Positions 20,480 through 29,325 of a stretch of DNA of 64,000 nt are shown piece by piece (within the stretch, counting starts at the first letter, position 1; each line of letters opens with the position of its first letter). Below the pieces are notes generated by a model. It did no database searches. It was not told where the DNA came from and saw only the letters and a list, made by a program, of their open reading frames with translations. The translations under genes and the position numbers were made by a program. This DNA is from Betaproteobacteria bacterium (GTDB taxonomy: Bacteria > Pseudomonadota > Gammaproteobacteria > Burkholderiales > Rhodocyclaceae), in assembly GCA_016208415.1 (NCBI GenBank), contig JACQYB010000061.1, positions 40,875-104,874 of the forward strand, given 5' to 3'.

Positions 20480-20908
20480 TCAGATTTCCAGCGTTTTGGG
20501 TTGTTGCGCAACGTGCGGGTGCTCGGTGCCAGCATACACCTTCAGCTTCTTCAGCATGGCGTAGCCCAGCGGGCCCTTCGGCAGCATGCCCTTCACCGCA
20601 TTCTCCAGCACACGGCGGGGGAAGCGCTGTTGCAGCTTCTCGAAGGACGTCTCGAAGATACCGCCAGGATAGCCGCTGTGGCGGTAATACTTCTTGTCGG
20701 CGGCTTTGGCACCGGTGACGCGCAGTTTCTCGGCGTTGACGACGACGATGTAATCGCCGGTATCGACGTGAGGCGTGAATTCAGGTTTGTGCTTGCCGCG
20801 CAGGCGGTGCGCAATCTGGCTGGCCAACCGCCCGAGCACCTTGTCCGTCGCATCCACGACGAACCAGTCCCGTTTTACCTCGTGCGGTTTGGCGGAAAAG
20901 GTCTTCAT
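20480..20908 (-). CDS. rplM: 50S ribosomal protein L13
   Basis: 142 residues starting [20 protein letters not shown], with the L13 signature [20 protein letters not shown]. The start is set at ATG 20908, matching the family; an upstream in-frame extension is ignored. First gene of the rplM-rpsI operon with a strong promoter 48 bp upstream. Confidence 0.98.
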   Translation of the reverse strand: MKTFSAKPHEVKRDWFVVDATDKVLGRLASQIAHRLRGKHKPEFTPHVDTGDYIVVVNAEKLRVTGAKAADKKYYRHSGYPGGIFETSFEKLQQRFPRRVLENAVKGMLPKGPLGYAMLKKLKVYAGTEHPHVAQQPKTLEI

Positions 20909-20955
20909 CTTGATTTTCCTGACTGCTGCTGGGAGCTTTCCCAAAAAAGGCGCGT

Positions 20956-20984
20956 AGTGTATGCGGCGAGCCGGGTGCTGTCAA
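20956..20984 (-). promoter_or_regulatory. sigma-70 promoter of rplM-rpsI
   Basis: On the minus strand TTGACA (20984-20979), 17-bp spacer, TACACT (20961-20956). Confidence 0.88.
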
Positions 20985-21014
20985 ACGCGCAGCGGCGGCG
21001 CACTGGAAAACGCC

Positions 21015-21122
21015 AAAAAAAACGCAACTCCGTTGGAGTTGCGTTGAATCCACACCAAAGGAGGAGGGTGGAGGAGACAAACCCTGGAGCGCCCGGGAAG
21101 AGCCGCACAGGCACTCGCTACG
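21015..21122 (-). ncRNA. candidate small RNA with CU-rich anti-Shine-Dalgarno motifs
   Basis: A self-contained transcription unit with no good ORF. The promoter is at 21157-21129 (TTGCAT, 17 bp, GATAAT). The predicted RNA of about 108 nt ends in a strong intrinsic terminator: stem AACGCAACTCC / GGAGTTGCGTT (21021-21045) followed by eight U (plus-strand A 21015-21022). In the middle (about 21059-21082) the RNA reads CUCCUCCACCCUCCUCC, complementary to ribosome-binding sites. This resembles the CCUCCUCCC loops of alphaproteobacterial CcsR/cuckoo RNAs, but homology is not claimed. The start is estimated from the -10 position. Confidence 0.6.
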
Positions 21123-21128
21123 CTTCGC

Positions 21129-21157
21129 ATTATCGCCAAGGAAGTTGTGCAATGCAA
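21129..21157 (-). promoter_or_regulatory. sigma-70 promoter of candidate small RNA
   Basis: Minus strand TTGCAT (21157-21152), 17-bp spacer, GATAAT (21134-21129). No protein-coding start follows before the terminator at 21045-21015. Confidence 0.65.
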
Positions 21158-21422
21158 GGGTTTTTCGTGCAGTGCAGCAACGCTGCCCTTCCATCACGCT
21201 CCTGCATGCGCGAGAACAATTTAACAAAATGTTTTAACTACCTTTTCTTGCCTCATGCCCGCCGCCGACAACCATCGAGTGGCCCGCATCAAAGTAGAAT
21301 ATTGCGCATACAGACGGCCCTGGAAGCGCCTGGTTCGTGCAGCGCACAATCACCCTGACCCCCTTGTGCTGGACCCGCTGATGTAGCATCGCCTCCTACT
21401 TCCGGGAACAGGAGCGCGGGTG

Positions 21423-21839
21423 ATGGAATGCACGGTCAGATGGGGCGAGGGCATGACCTTCATTGCGGAGACCGGCAGCGGCCACCTAGTGGGCATGGAT
21501 GGCGCGCCCGAAGGCGGCGGGCGCAACCTCGCTCCGCGTCCGATGGAACTGGTGCTTGCCGGCGCAGGCGGCTGCACGGGTTATGACGTGGTCTTGATCC
21601 TCAGGCGTGGGCGCCACGCCGTGAGCGGCTGCGAAGTCAGCGTCCAGGCCGAGCGCGCGGAGACCGATCCCAAGGTCTTCACGCGCATCCATTTCCGCTT
21701 TCGCGTACGCGGCAGGAACCTCAAGCGCGAAACGGTGGAGAGGGCAATAGCGCTGTCCGCGGAGAAGTACTGCTCGGCCTCCATCATGCTCGGCAAGACG
21801 GCGCAGATCACCCACGAACTGGAAATGATCGATGATTGA
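21423..21839 (+). CDS. OsmC-family protein
   Basis: 138 residues (ATG 21423; GTG 21420 just before it is also possible; AGGAG upstream). It has the OsmC/YhfA layout: an N-terminal beta region, PMELVLAGAGGCTGYDVVLI with the first conserved Cys, and the second Cys in SAEKYCSASIML. OsmC enzymes use the two cysteines to reduce organic hydroperoxides; the YhfA branch is uncharacterised. This sequence looks nearer the YhfA type (RRGRHAVSGCEVSVQAERAE). Monocistronic. Confidence 0.85.
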   Translation: MECTVRWGEGMTFIAETGSGHLVGMDGAPEGGGRNLAPRPMELVLAGAGGCTGYDVVLILRRGRHAVSGCEVSVQAERAETDPKVFTRIHFRFRVRGRNLKRETVERAIALSAEKYCSASIMLGKTAQITHELEMIDD

Positions 21840-21963
21840 GGCGCGCCGGGAGCGCCGTTGATACGGACCGCCACCGCGATCCGACGGCCGACGAAGACGG
21901 GGCTGACGCCACCCCCCGCGAGCGAACCGGACAACCGCGGGACCGCGCTCCCTCTGCGCGTTT

Positions 21964-22584
21964 TCAGACCCAGTAGGCGGTACTCGTCATCACCCGCGAG
22001 GCCAGTTTCATCGCCCCGCGAACCGGGGCGGGCAGTTCCCGTGCACCCAGGCGCATGGCGGTATCGGCATGGCCGATCTCGTCGATCTTCATCTGCTCGA
22101 CGATCCGGCGCGATTTCCGGTCGGCCTCGGGAAGGCGCCCGAGGTGGTCCAGGAGATGGGCCTCCACCTGGCGCTCCGTCTCCGCCAGGAAGCCCAGGTT
22201 CCAGGCGTCGCCGAAACGCCCCGCCACCACGCCGATGGCCAGCGCGCCGCCGTACCACAGCGGATTGAGCAGGCTCTTGCGCCCGCCCAGTTCCTCGATG
22301 CGCTGCTCGGTCCACGCCAGGTGCTCGGTCTCCTCACGCGAGGCTCGCGCCAGGGCGCGCGTCACCACCGGATCGTCCGACATCAGTGCCTGGCCCTGGT
22401 AGAGGGCCTGGGCGCAGATCTCGCCGACGTGGTTCACCCGCATCAGCGCTGCCGCGTGGCCCCGCTCGGCGTCGGACAGCGGGACTTCGGGCAGCTCCTC
22501 GCCCGGCACGGGCCGCACCGTTGCCGCCGGGGCAAAGACAGTGCGCAGCGCCCTGTCGAATTCAATGATCAGTCGGTCGAACAT
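21964..22584 (-). CDS. coq7: demethoxyubiquinone hydroxylase Coq7
   Basis: 206 residues from ATG 22584. Carboxylate-bridged diiron hydroxylase of ubiquinone synthesis. Iron ligands are visible as E in [19 protein letters not shown] (ExxH), and the second E...ExxH pair near the C-terminus (EIGHAD). It replaces UbiF, as in many betaproteobacteria. Together with ispB in the same window it belongs to ubiquinone supply. Confidence 0.94.
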   Translation of the reverse strand: MFDRLIIEFDRALRTVFAPAATVRPVPGEELPEVPLSDAERGHAAALMRVNHVGEICAQALYQGQALMSDDPVVTRALARASREETEHLAWTEQRIEELGGRKSLLNPLWYGGALAIGVVAGRFGDAWNLGFLAETERQVEAHLLDHLGRLPEADRKSRRIVEQMKIDEIGHADTAMRLGARELPAPVRGAMKLASRVMTSTAYWV

Positions 22585-22681
22585 TTCGGGAATCCTTCGA
22601 TTCCAATCACGATGGCGGCGCAAGAAGCGGGCACGCACCGCCGGGGTTGCCACGGGAGCGTTTCGTGACGCCCCCGGGCGC

Positions 22682-23242
22682 TCATCGCGGTGCTGCGCGC
22701 CGCAAGCTCTCGAGCGCATCCTCGCGCTTCGTCACCACGATGCCATCAGGACAGAAAACCTCCTGCATCAGGGCCGCGTGGTGACGATTGAGATCGCTGT
22801 TGTAGACCCGGGTCCACTTGTCGGAGCGCGCCTTGGCCCAGCTTCCGTCCGTGCGCCCGAAGGCGTAACGCCGCAACTCCCGCGTGGCGCAACGCAGCCC
22901 CTCGTAGCTGACGTTCTTCGCGCCGGCCTCCGTGCGTACCACGAGGGTATAACGCACCACGCCGTCGGAGCCCAGGTCCACGGACGCGGGTTCGATGAAA
23001 AAACGGTTGCGGGTCAGGCTGCCGACGTAGAACTCGGCGAGCTTGTCGTCACCAGGCACCGGCGGCAGGGTCGGCACGACTTCTTCCCACGGCTTGTCGT
23101 CGAAATCCAGATGGCGGCCGATCCTGGGCATGGGGTCGAAGCCCTCGAACTCCGCCGCCCCGACCGTGCCCCATATCCCCAGCCACACCCCGGCTGCCAA
23201 TACCACCAGACAGCGATGGCCGAGGCCACGGCGGGCGCGCAT
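22682..23242 (-). CDS. CNP1-like family exported protein
   Basis: 186 residues. The signal peptide (residues 1-29) ends VGAAEFEG. The body matches the CNP1-like family (PDDKPWxE-type [60 protein letters not shown]), an uncharacterised betaproteobacterial periplasmic family. It abuts the DUF3501 gene, sharing one base, so they may be co-transcribed. Confidence 0.85.
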   Translation of the reverse strand: MRARRGLGHRCLVVLAAGVWLGIWGTVGAAEFEGFDPMPRIGRHLDFDDKPWEEVVPTLPPVPGDDKLAEFYVGSLTRNRFFIEPASVDLGSDGVVRYTLVVRTEAGAKNVSYEGLRCATRELRRYAFGRTDGSWAKARSDKWTRVYNSDLNRHHAALMQEVFCPDGIVVTKREDALESLRRAAPR

Positions 23243-23826
23243 CAGGACAGATCCTCCATCAGCGACGCCCGCAGCGCCGCGGAAACGGGGCTCGTGACGG
23301 CCGTGTATTGGGGATGGTCGATGCCCATGTGCAGTGCCGCCCCTTCCTTCAGGGCGTGCCTCATCCGCGGCGCGATCTCGAAGCGGAGGAAATGCACCGC
23401 CGAAGTCTTGTCGTCGTTTTCCCGGTCCATGTCCTCATCGGCGATGGCGAAGACCCGCTCGAAGCCCTCCACCCGGACCCAGGTGCGGTCCTCGATGCCG
23501 ATCAGGCGCGCGAGTGCGCCACGGCGCTGATCCACGTCGGTGAACTCGATCATCATGGTCGCCTTGAAATTGCACCCGTCCGGCACGAGGGGATTGTATG
23601 CCGCCAGTTCGTCCTGGATGCCCGCCTCCTCGAAGGTCTTCTCGATGCGCAGCATCTCCTGGATCTGGTAGCGGATGGTCAGTTCGTCCTCGAAGATCAG
23701 GGTGACATGCTCGCCAAGCGCCACCGTGCGGTTCTTCTTGTGGGCCAGCACGCGGGCGCGCCAGACGTTGCGCTCGCGCGCGTACTGTTCAAGCGAGAGC
23801 AGACTCTCGCGGGTGATCTGCGGCAT
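23242..23826 (-). CDS. DUF3501 family protein
   Basis: 194 residues from MPQITRESLLSLEQYARERN. Family hallmarks include ALGEHVTLIFEDELTIRYQI and EMLRIEKTF. Function unknown; recurrently found with a rubrerythrin and an Fe-S oxidoreductase, as here, which suggests peroxide or iron handling. The internal ATG is chosen because it restores the common N-terminus. Confidence 0.85.
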   Translation of the reverse strand: MPQITRESLLSLEQYARERNVWRARVLAHKKNRTVALGEHVTLIFEDELTIRYQIQEMLRIEKTFEEAGIQDELAAYNPLVPDGCNFKATMMIEFTDVDQRRGALARLIGIEDRTWVRVEGFERVFAIADEDMDRENDDKTSAVHFLRFEIAPRMRHALKEGAALHMGIDHPQYTAVTSPVSAALRASLMEDLS

Positions 23827-23899
23827 TTCGGCCTCTCCCGTTCCTTGCGCGGCGCGCGCTTGCCCCACGCGCCGTCATCGTCGAATTTGCGGCACACCC

Positions 23900-25240
23900 T
23901 CACAGGCCATAGGCCATCCGCAGCAATGTGAGCGGATGAGCACGTTCGGCGCGGGTCTGCGTCCCCGAATCATCGATGCCCTGCATGATATGCCGGCCCG
24001 CGATCGGGCAGTCGGAACTGACGAAATCCGGCTCGCCGGCCGCCATCTGCCGGAACACCGGGCGACCGATCTTCATCGACTGGGCGAAGAACTCCTCCTT
24101 CACGCCCCAGGTGCCATCGTGGCCGGCGCAGCGTTCCACGGTGGTGACCTGCGTGTCCGGCACAAGCTGCAGCGCCTCGCGGGTCTTCTGCCCGACGTTC
24201 TGCACCCGGGAATGGCAGGGAATATGGTAGGAAACCTTGCCCAGCCCGCGCTTGAAGTCGGTCTTCAACAGGCCGTCGCGATGGCGCTGCACGAAGTACT
24301 CGAAGGGGTCGAACATGGCCTCGCCCACCACCCGCACGTCCTCGTCCCGTGGAAACAGCAGCGGCAGTTCGCTCTTGAACATCAGCGTGCACGACGGTAC
24401 CGGGGTGAGGATGGCGTACCCCTCGCGGGCCAGCGCCACCAGGTGCGGAATGTTGATGTCCTTGAGCCGCTCCACCGCCTCCAGGTCGCCCAGTTCCAGC
24501 TTGGGCATGCCGCAGCACGCCTCCTTGCGCGCCATCACCACGGGGATCTCGTTGTGCTCGAGCAAGCGCAGCAGATCCTGGCCGATGCCGGGCTCGTTGT
24601 AATTGACGTAGCAGGTGGAGAACACCGCCACCTTGCCGGGGGTACGGGCTCCGTCACGCACCGGTAAGTCCGGCCGCGGCCGCGCCCGGGAGCGGAACTT
24701 GCCCGGTGCGTAGGGCGGCAGGCGACGATCCTTGTGTACGCCCAGCAGCGACTGCATCATGCCACGGGCCGTCCTGTTGCCATTGACCGCGTTCACCGCC
24801 TGCGCCACCACCGGGATGGCAGCCAGTCTGCCGATGGCATCGGTGCTGGTGAGCAGGCGGTCGCGCAGCCGAATCTCGCCTTTCTTGTACCTGATGGCCT
24901 TGGCGCGCAGCATCAGATGCGGAAAATCCAGGTTCCACTCGTGCGGCGGCACGTACGGACACTTGGTCATGAAGCACATGTCGCAGAGGTAGCAGCGGTC
25001 CACCACCTCTGCGTACTTCTCCTCGGGCACGCCATCCAGTTCGCCCGTAGGCCCCTCGTCCACCAGGTCGAACAGTCGCGGGAAGGCGGTGCATAGATTC
25101 ACGCAGCGCCGGCAGCCATGGCAGATGTCGAAGACGCGGTGCAGCTCCCGGTTGAGCGCGTCCTCGTCGTAGAACTGCGGATTCCTCCAGTCGATGGGAT
25201 GCCGCCTCGGGGCCTCGAGGCTGCCTTCTCTCACGGTCAT
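23900..25240 (-). CDS. Fe-S oxidoreductase (GlpC/HdrD-like, CCG domains)
   Basis: 446 residues. Two 4Fe-4S motifs are in the N-terminal half: CHGCRRCVNLC near residue 40 and CYLCDMCFMTKCP near 83. Two cysteine-rich CCG domains follow, each with CX...CCG-type ends (STCYVN...EACCGMP and HIPCHSR...ERCAGHDG). The architecture is that of electron-transfer subunits such as GlpC. With rubrerythrin upstream and DUF3501 downstream it probably supplies electrons for peroxide reduction; donor and acceptor are unknown. Confidence 0.88.
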   Translation of the reverse strand: MTVREGSLEAPRRHPIDWRNPQFYDEDALNRELHRVFDICHGCRRCVNLCTAFPRLFDLVDEGPTGELDGVPEEKYAEVVDRCYLCDMCFMTKCPYVPPHEWNLDFPHLMLRAKAIRYKKGEIRLRDRLLTSTDAIGRLAAIPVVAQAVNAVNGNRTARGMMQSLLGVHKDRRLPPYAPGKFRSRARPRPDLPVRDGARTPGKVAVFSTCYVNYNEPGIGQDLLRLLEHNEIPVVMARKEACCGMPKLELGDLEAVERLKDINIPHLVALAREGYAILTPVPSCTLMFKSELPLLFPRDEDVRVVGEAMFDPFEYFVQRHRDGLLKTDFKRGLGKVSYHIPCHSRVQNVGQKTREALQLVPDTQVTTVERCAGHDGTWGVKEEFFAQSMKIGRPVFRQMAAGEPDFVSSDCPIAGRHIMQGIDDSGTQTRAERAHPLTLLRMAYGL

Positions 25241-25268
25241 GTTGGCGATTCTCCGATTCCGGGCGATG

Positions 25269-25300
25269 CAAAAGAACAAGGCGCGGTCGCGCCGCGCCTT
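25269..25300 (-). terminator. intrinsic terminator or attenuator between rubrerythrin and Fe-S oxidoreductase genes
   Basis: 9-bp stem AAGGCGCGG / CCGCGCCTT with a 5-nt loop; the minus transcript continues UGUUCUUUUGC. It may set a higher rubrerythrin level than the downstream genes. Confidence 0.65.
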
Positions 25301-25323
25301 TGTCCGGGTGGCGCAGCCGAACC

Positions 25324-25743
25324 TCAGTCCTGAAGTGCGTCCAGCGCCCTCTGGAAGCGGTTGGCGTGGGAACGCTCCGCCTTGGCCAACGTCTCGAACC
25401 AGTCGGCGATTTCCTCGAAGCCCTCGTCACGGGCCGTCCTGGCCATCCCGGGATACATGTCCGTGTATTCGTGGGTCTCGCCGGCGATGGCGGCACCCAG
25501 GTTGGCGCGCGTAGCCCCGATGGGCAGGCCGGTGGCCGGATCGCCGCAGACCTCGAGGTACTCCAGGTGGCCATGGGCATGGCCGGTTTCACCCTCGGCG
25601 GTGGAACGGAACACGGCCGCCACGTCATTCTGGCCTTCAACATCGGCCTTGGCAGCGAAGTAGAGATAACGGCGGTTGGCCTGGGATTCGCCGGCAAACG
25701 CGGCCTTCAGGCTGTCCTCGGTCTTGGAACCCTTGAGTTGCAT
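25324..25743 (-). CDS. rubrerythrin (erythrin-type, no rubredoxin domain)
   Basis: 139 residues. Ferritin-like four-helix domain with diiron ligands in [40 protein letters not shown] and [10 protein letters not shown]. There is no C-terminal CxxC rubredoxin domain, so electrons must come from a partner, plausibly the Fe-S protein encoded next. The family reduces hydrogen peroxide in the cytoplasm. AAAGGAGTG lies before the ATG. Confidence 0.92.
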   Translation of the reverse strand: MQLKGSKTEDSLKAAFAGESQANRRYLYFAAKADVEGQNDVAAVFRSTAEGETGHAHGHLEYLEVCGDPATGLPIGATRANLGAAIAGETHEYTDMYPGMARTARDEGFEEIADWFETLAKAERSHANRFQRALDALQD

Positions 25744-25782
25744 TGCTCACTCCTTTCCGTTGTAGGTTGGTGCAGCGCCGAT

Positions 25783-25838
25783 TTAGAACAAGTCTAATCC
25801 GTGAAGGCAGTATAGGCAAGGCGGCACCGCGATGTCAA
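25783..25838 (-). promoter_or_regulatory. rubrerythrin promoter with downstream palindromic operator
   Basis: Minus-strand promoter TTGACA (25838-25833), 18-bp spacer, TATACT (25814-25809). The predicted start near 25802 is followed immediately by the perfect palindrome TTAGA-ACAAG-TCTAA (25783-25797), extended imperfectly to GATT/AATC. The position suggests repression. The shape is like Fur/PerR-family boxes, but the regulator is inferred. Confidence 0.65.
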
Positions 25839-25944
25839 ACGAACGGTCCGGCAGGGCATCCCCCTGCCTCCCCCGCTTGTCGGCACGGCGCCACATGCGT
25901 CCAACGTACGCCATCATTGACCGTGGCGGCGCATGGGGCAAGCC

Positions 25945-26469
25945 CTAGGCCCCCTCCCCGTCAATCCCGGGCCACTTGGGAACCCGGTCGCCGTGGCGGT
26001 GGAACAGCACCCTGGCCAGCTCCGTCAATGCCTCGCGATAGACGCCGCGCTTGAACTCGATCACCGCTTCCAGAGGCACCCAGTAGTCGCTCCAGCGCCA
26101 GGCATCGAATTCGGGGTGTTCGGAAGCCCGCAGGCAGACGTCGCAGTCGCGCCCCACCAACCGCAGCAGGAACCAGATCTGCTTCTGGCCGCGGTAGGTG
26201 TTGCGCCACTCCCGGCGTATCCAGCGCTTGGGCACCTCATAGCGCAGCCAGGCGCGAGTGCGGCCCAGTATCTTCACGTGTTCCGGGCGCAGCCCGACTT
26301 CCTCGAACAACTCCCGGTACATGGCCGCTTCCGGCGACTCACCGAACTTGATGCCACCCTGCGGGAACTGCCATGCGTGCTCGCGTATGCGCTTTCCCCA
26401 GAAGACTTCGTTCTGGCCATTGACCAGGATGATGCCGACGTTCGGGCGAAAGCCGTCACGATCGAGCAT
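25945..26469 (-). CDS. rppH: RNA pyrophosphohydrolase (Nudix)
   Basis: 174 residues: [20 protein letters not shown] and the Nudix box [20 protein letters not shown] followed by VGL. Removes pyrophosphate from 5'-triphosphate mRNA to trigger decay. Divergent from proS, the usual betaproteobacterial arrangement. Confidence 0.95.
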   Translation of the reverse strand: MLDRDGFRPNVGIILVNGQNEVFWGKRIREHAWQFPQGGIKFGESPEAAMYRELFEEVGLRPEHVKILGRTRAWLRYEVPKRWIRREWRNTYRGQKQIWFLLRLVGRDCDVCLRASEHPEFDAWRWSDYWVPLEAVIEFKRGVYREALTELARVLFHRHGDRVPKWPGIDGEGA

Positions 26470-26645
26470 GGTCGATCCTTAGAATCATTTATCCTGCGAT
26501 CGATTTTTCCACATTTCGGGCGGGCTTGGAAAGGAAACCCCGCACGGGCCAGGCTGCGGAGTCGACGCTTCGACCCGCCCCGGTGCGCCGCCGGTGGCAC
26601 CCCCCGCCTGGGCTACAATCGCCATTTTGCCGGAGCCCCGACACC

Positions 26646-28367
26646 ATGCGCGCCACGCGGTTCTTCGTCGCCACACTGAAAGAAGCGCCTTCCGACGCGG
26701 AGATCGTCAGCCACCGCCTGATGCTGCGCGCCGGCCTCATCCGCCGCCTGGCGGGGGGCATCTACACCTGGATGCCGCTGGGGCTGCGGGTGCTGCGCAA
26801 GGTGGAGGCCATCGTGCGCGAGGAGATGAACCGCGCTGGCGCCGTCGAGCTGCTCATGCCCGCGGTGCAGCCCGGCGAACTGTGGCAGGAATCCGGCCGC
26901 TGGGAGCAGTACGGCCCCGAGTTGCTGCGCTTTCGCGACCGCCACCAGCGCGACTTCGTCATCGGCCCCACCCATGAGGAAGTCATCACCGACATCGCCC
27001 GGCGCGAGCTGAAAAGCTACCGCCAGCTCCCGGTCCATTTCTACCAGATCCAGACCAAGTTCCGCGACGAGATCCGGCCGCGCTTCGGCGTCATGCGCGG
27101 GCGCGAGTTCCTGATGAAGGACGGCTACTCCTTCCACGCCAGCTTCGAAGACCTGCAGCGCGAATACCGCAACATGTACGACACCTACTCGCGCATCTTC
27201 ACCCGGCTGGGCCTGCGGTTTCGCGCCGTGGCCGCCGACACCGGCTCCATCGGCGGCACCGGCTCCCACGAATTCCACGTCCTGGCCGATTCCGGCGAGG
27301 ACGCCATCGCCTTCTGCCCCGGCTCCGACTACGCCGCCAACGTGGAGCTGGCCGAAGCCGTGGCGCCCGCCAGCCCGCGCCCGCCTGCGCACGCGCCGCT
27401 CACCAGGGTGCCCACCCCCGGCAAGATCCGCTGCGAGGACGTGGCCGAGCTGCTGGGCCTGCCCGTCACCCGCACGGTCAAGGCCATCGCCGTGGTGCAC
27501 GACGACGAATTCGTGCTGCTGCTGGTGCGCGGCGACCACCAGCTCAACGAGATCAAGGCGGCCAAGATCCCCTTCCTCAGCCCGTTCCGCTTCGCCACCG
27601 ACGAGGAGGTGGAGCGCCACCTGGGCTGCCGCCCCGGCTACATCGGCCCGGTGGGCGTGGCCGACCACGTGAAGATCGTGGCCGACCGCACCGTGGCCGC
27701 CATGGCCGACTTCGTCTGCGGCGCCAACGAGGCCGGCTACCACCTCAGCGGCGCCAACTGGGGCCGCGACCTGCCCGAGCCCACCCTCGTGGCCGACATC
27801 CGCAACGCGGTCGAAGGCGATCCCAGCCCGGATGGCCACGGCACCCTGTCCCTGTGCCGCGGCATCGAGGTGGGCCACATCTTCCAGTTGCGCACCAAGT
27901 ACGCCGAAGCCCTCAAGGCCACGGTGCTGGACGAGCGCGGCCAGCCGAGAACCCTGGAAATGGGCTGCTACGGCATCGGTGTTTCGCGCATCGTGGGCGC
28001 GGCCATCGAGCAGAATCACGACCAGCGCGGCATCATCTTCCCCGCCGCCATCGCGCCCTTCGAGGTGGCCATCGTGCCCCTGGGCTACCACAAGAGCGAG
28101 ACCGTGAAACAGGCTGCCGAAGACCTCTACGCCCGGCTGCGCGCCGCCGGCATCGACGTGCTGCTGGACGACCGCGACGAGCGCCCCGGCTCGCTGCTGG
28201 CCGACGTGGAACTGGTGGGCATCCCCCTGCGGGTGGTCATCGGCGAGCGCGGCCTCAAGGACGGCGTGGCCGAAGTGCAGGGCCGCCGCGAGGACGCCGC
28301 CCAGCGCCTGCCCCTGGCCGGACTGGCCGAAACCGTAATCGCCCGGGCATGCGCGGCGAGAACCTGA
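26646..28367 (+). CDS. proS: prolyl-tRNA synthetase (bacterial type with editing domain)
   Basis: 573 residues from ATG 26646 ([20 protein letters not shown]). Class II motifs: motif 1 [20 protein letters not shown], motif 2 [20 protein letters not shown], motif 3 [17 protein letters not shown]. The INS editing domain (about 225-405) is present. This enzyme charges tRNA-Pro, of which one oddly ended copy lies at 13.3 kb. Confidence 0.97.
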   Translation: MRATRFFVATLKEAPSDAEIVSHRLMLRAGLIRRLAGGIYTWMPLGLRVLRKVEAIVREEMNRAGAVELLMPAVQPGELWQESGRWEQYGPELLRFRDRHQRDFVIGPTHEEVITDIARRELKSYRQLPVHFYQIQTKFRDEIRPRFGVMRGREFLMKDGYSFHASFEDLQREYRNMYDTYSRIFTRLGLRFRAVAADTGSIGGTGSHEFHVLADSGEDAIAFCPGSDYAANVELAEAVAPASPRPPAHAPLTRVPTPGKIRCEDVAELLGLPVTRTVKAIAVVHDDEFVLLLVRGDHQLNEIKAAKIPFLSPFRFATDEEVERHLGCRPGYIGPVGVADHVKIVADRTVAAMADFVCGANEAGYHLSGANWGRDLPEPTLVADIRNAVEGDPSPDGHGTLSLCRGIEVGHIFQLRTKYAEALKATVLDERGQPRTLEMGCYGIGVSRIVGAAIEQNHDQRGIIFPAAIAPFEVAIVPLGYHKSETVKQAAEDLYARLRAAGIDVLLDDRDERPGSLLADVELVGIPLRVVIGERGLKDGVAEVQGRREDAAQRLPLAGLAETVIARACAART

Positions 28368-28475
28368 GCGCCGCCGGCGCGCCCCGCGAGATCGCAACGA
28401 CGCGCGCACAGGATGCCGCGCGCGGGTTGTCTGGCGCCATCCCGGCCCGGCGAATTCCAGACTCGGCGACAGGCA

Positions 28476-28531
28476 GTGGGAGCGGGCTTGCCCGCGACTG
28501 CGGCGGGCATCGCGGGCAAGCCCGCTCCCAC
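28476..28531. repeat. REP-type inverted repeat pair (REPIN-like)
   Basis: Two perfect 22-bp arms in inverted orientation (28476-28497 and 28510-28531) around a 12-bp spacer. Each arm has the core GAGCGGGCTTGCCCGCGA, the typical REP sequence of pseudomonads and relatives, with its own small hairpin. It sits 22 bp before the transglycosylase start, and a diverged third arm is at 31179-31200. Confidence 0.9.
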
Positions 28532-28552
28532 AACGCGTTTGCGGGATGCCGG

Positions 28553-29194
28553 ATGGTGCGGGGGCCACGCCGGTTCCGCGCAGTCCTTCTCGCCCTCGCT
28601 CTCGCGCTGGCCGCCCCCTGGAGCCCTGCCCACGCCGGCGCCCAGCAGTACGAACCCCTGGCCGCCAGCGTGCGCGCCGCCCTCTCCCGGGCCATCGCCG
28701 ACCGCCCCCCCAAGGCCTCCTCCTTCACCACCGAGGGCGAAGCCGCGCAGTGGCTGGCGGAAATGTCCCGCCGCATGGAGCGGCGCATGCCCGACCGCGT
28801 CCAGCGCGACGAATTCCTGCGCTCGCTGCACTACGAAGCCACCCGCGCCGGCCTCGATCCCCAGCTCGTGCTGGGGCTGATCCAGGTGGAAAGCGGCTTC
28901 CGCAAGTACGCCGTGTCCAGCGCCGGCGCCCGCGGCTACATGCAGGTCATGCCCTTCTGGCAGCGCCTCATCGGGCGTGCCGACGACAACCTGTTCAGCA
29001 TGCGCACCAACCTGCGCTTCGGCTGCACCATCCTGCGCCACTACCTCGACATCGAGCGCGGCGACCTGTTCCGGGCGCTGGGCCGCTACAACGGCAGCCT
29101 CGGGCTGGCCGAGTACCCCAATCTGGTGCGCGGCGCCTGGCAGCAGCACTGGCACTACACGCCGACGCCGGTCATCCAGACCGCGTCGCGCTGA
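28553..29194 (+). CDS. lytic murein transglycosylase (SLT domain)
   Basis: 213 residues from ATG 28553. A signal peptide (about 1-29, ending SPAHA before GAQQ) is followed by a helical region and a family 1 SLT domain with catalytic Glu in GLIQVESGFRKYAVSSAGA, then RGYMQVMPFW and RYNGSLGLAEYP. It cleaves glycan strands in the periplasm. The same strand placement after proS is common in betaproteobacteria; here a REP pair separates them. Confidence 0.9.
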   Translation: MVRGPRRFRAVLLALALALAAPWSPAHAGAQQYEPLAASVRAALSRAIADRPPKASSFTTEGEAAQWLAEMSRRMERRMPDRVQRDEFLRSLHYEATRAGLDPQLVLGLIQVESGFRKYAVSSAGARGYMQVMPFWQRLIGRADDNLFSMRTNLRFGCTILRHYLDIERGDLFRALGRYNGSLGLAEYPNLVRGAWQQHWHYTPTPVIQTASR

Positions 29195-29325
29195 ACCGCC
29201 GCGCCCGTCGGCGCGAGCCCACGCTGGCGCCAACCGCCCTGCCTCGCCACGTCGCCCCGCAGCGTGGCCATGGGAAGGCGAGCGCGTAAAATGCCGATTC
29301 CCCATGTTCGGGAACGGGGCCGGCC

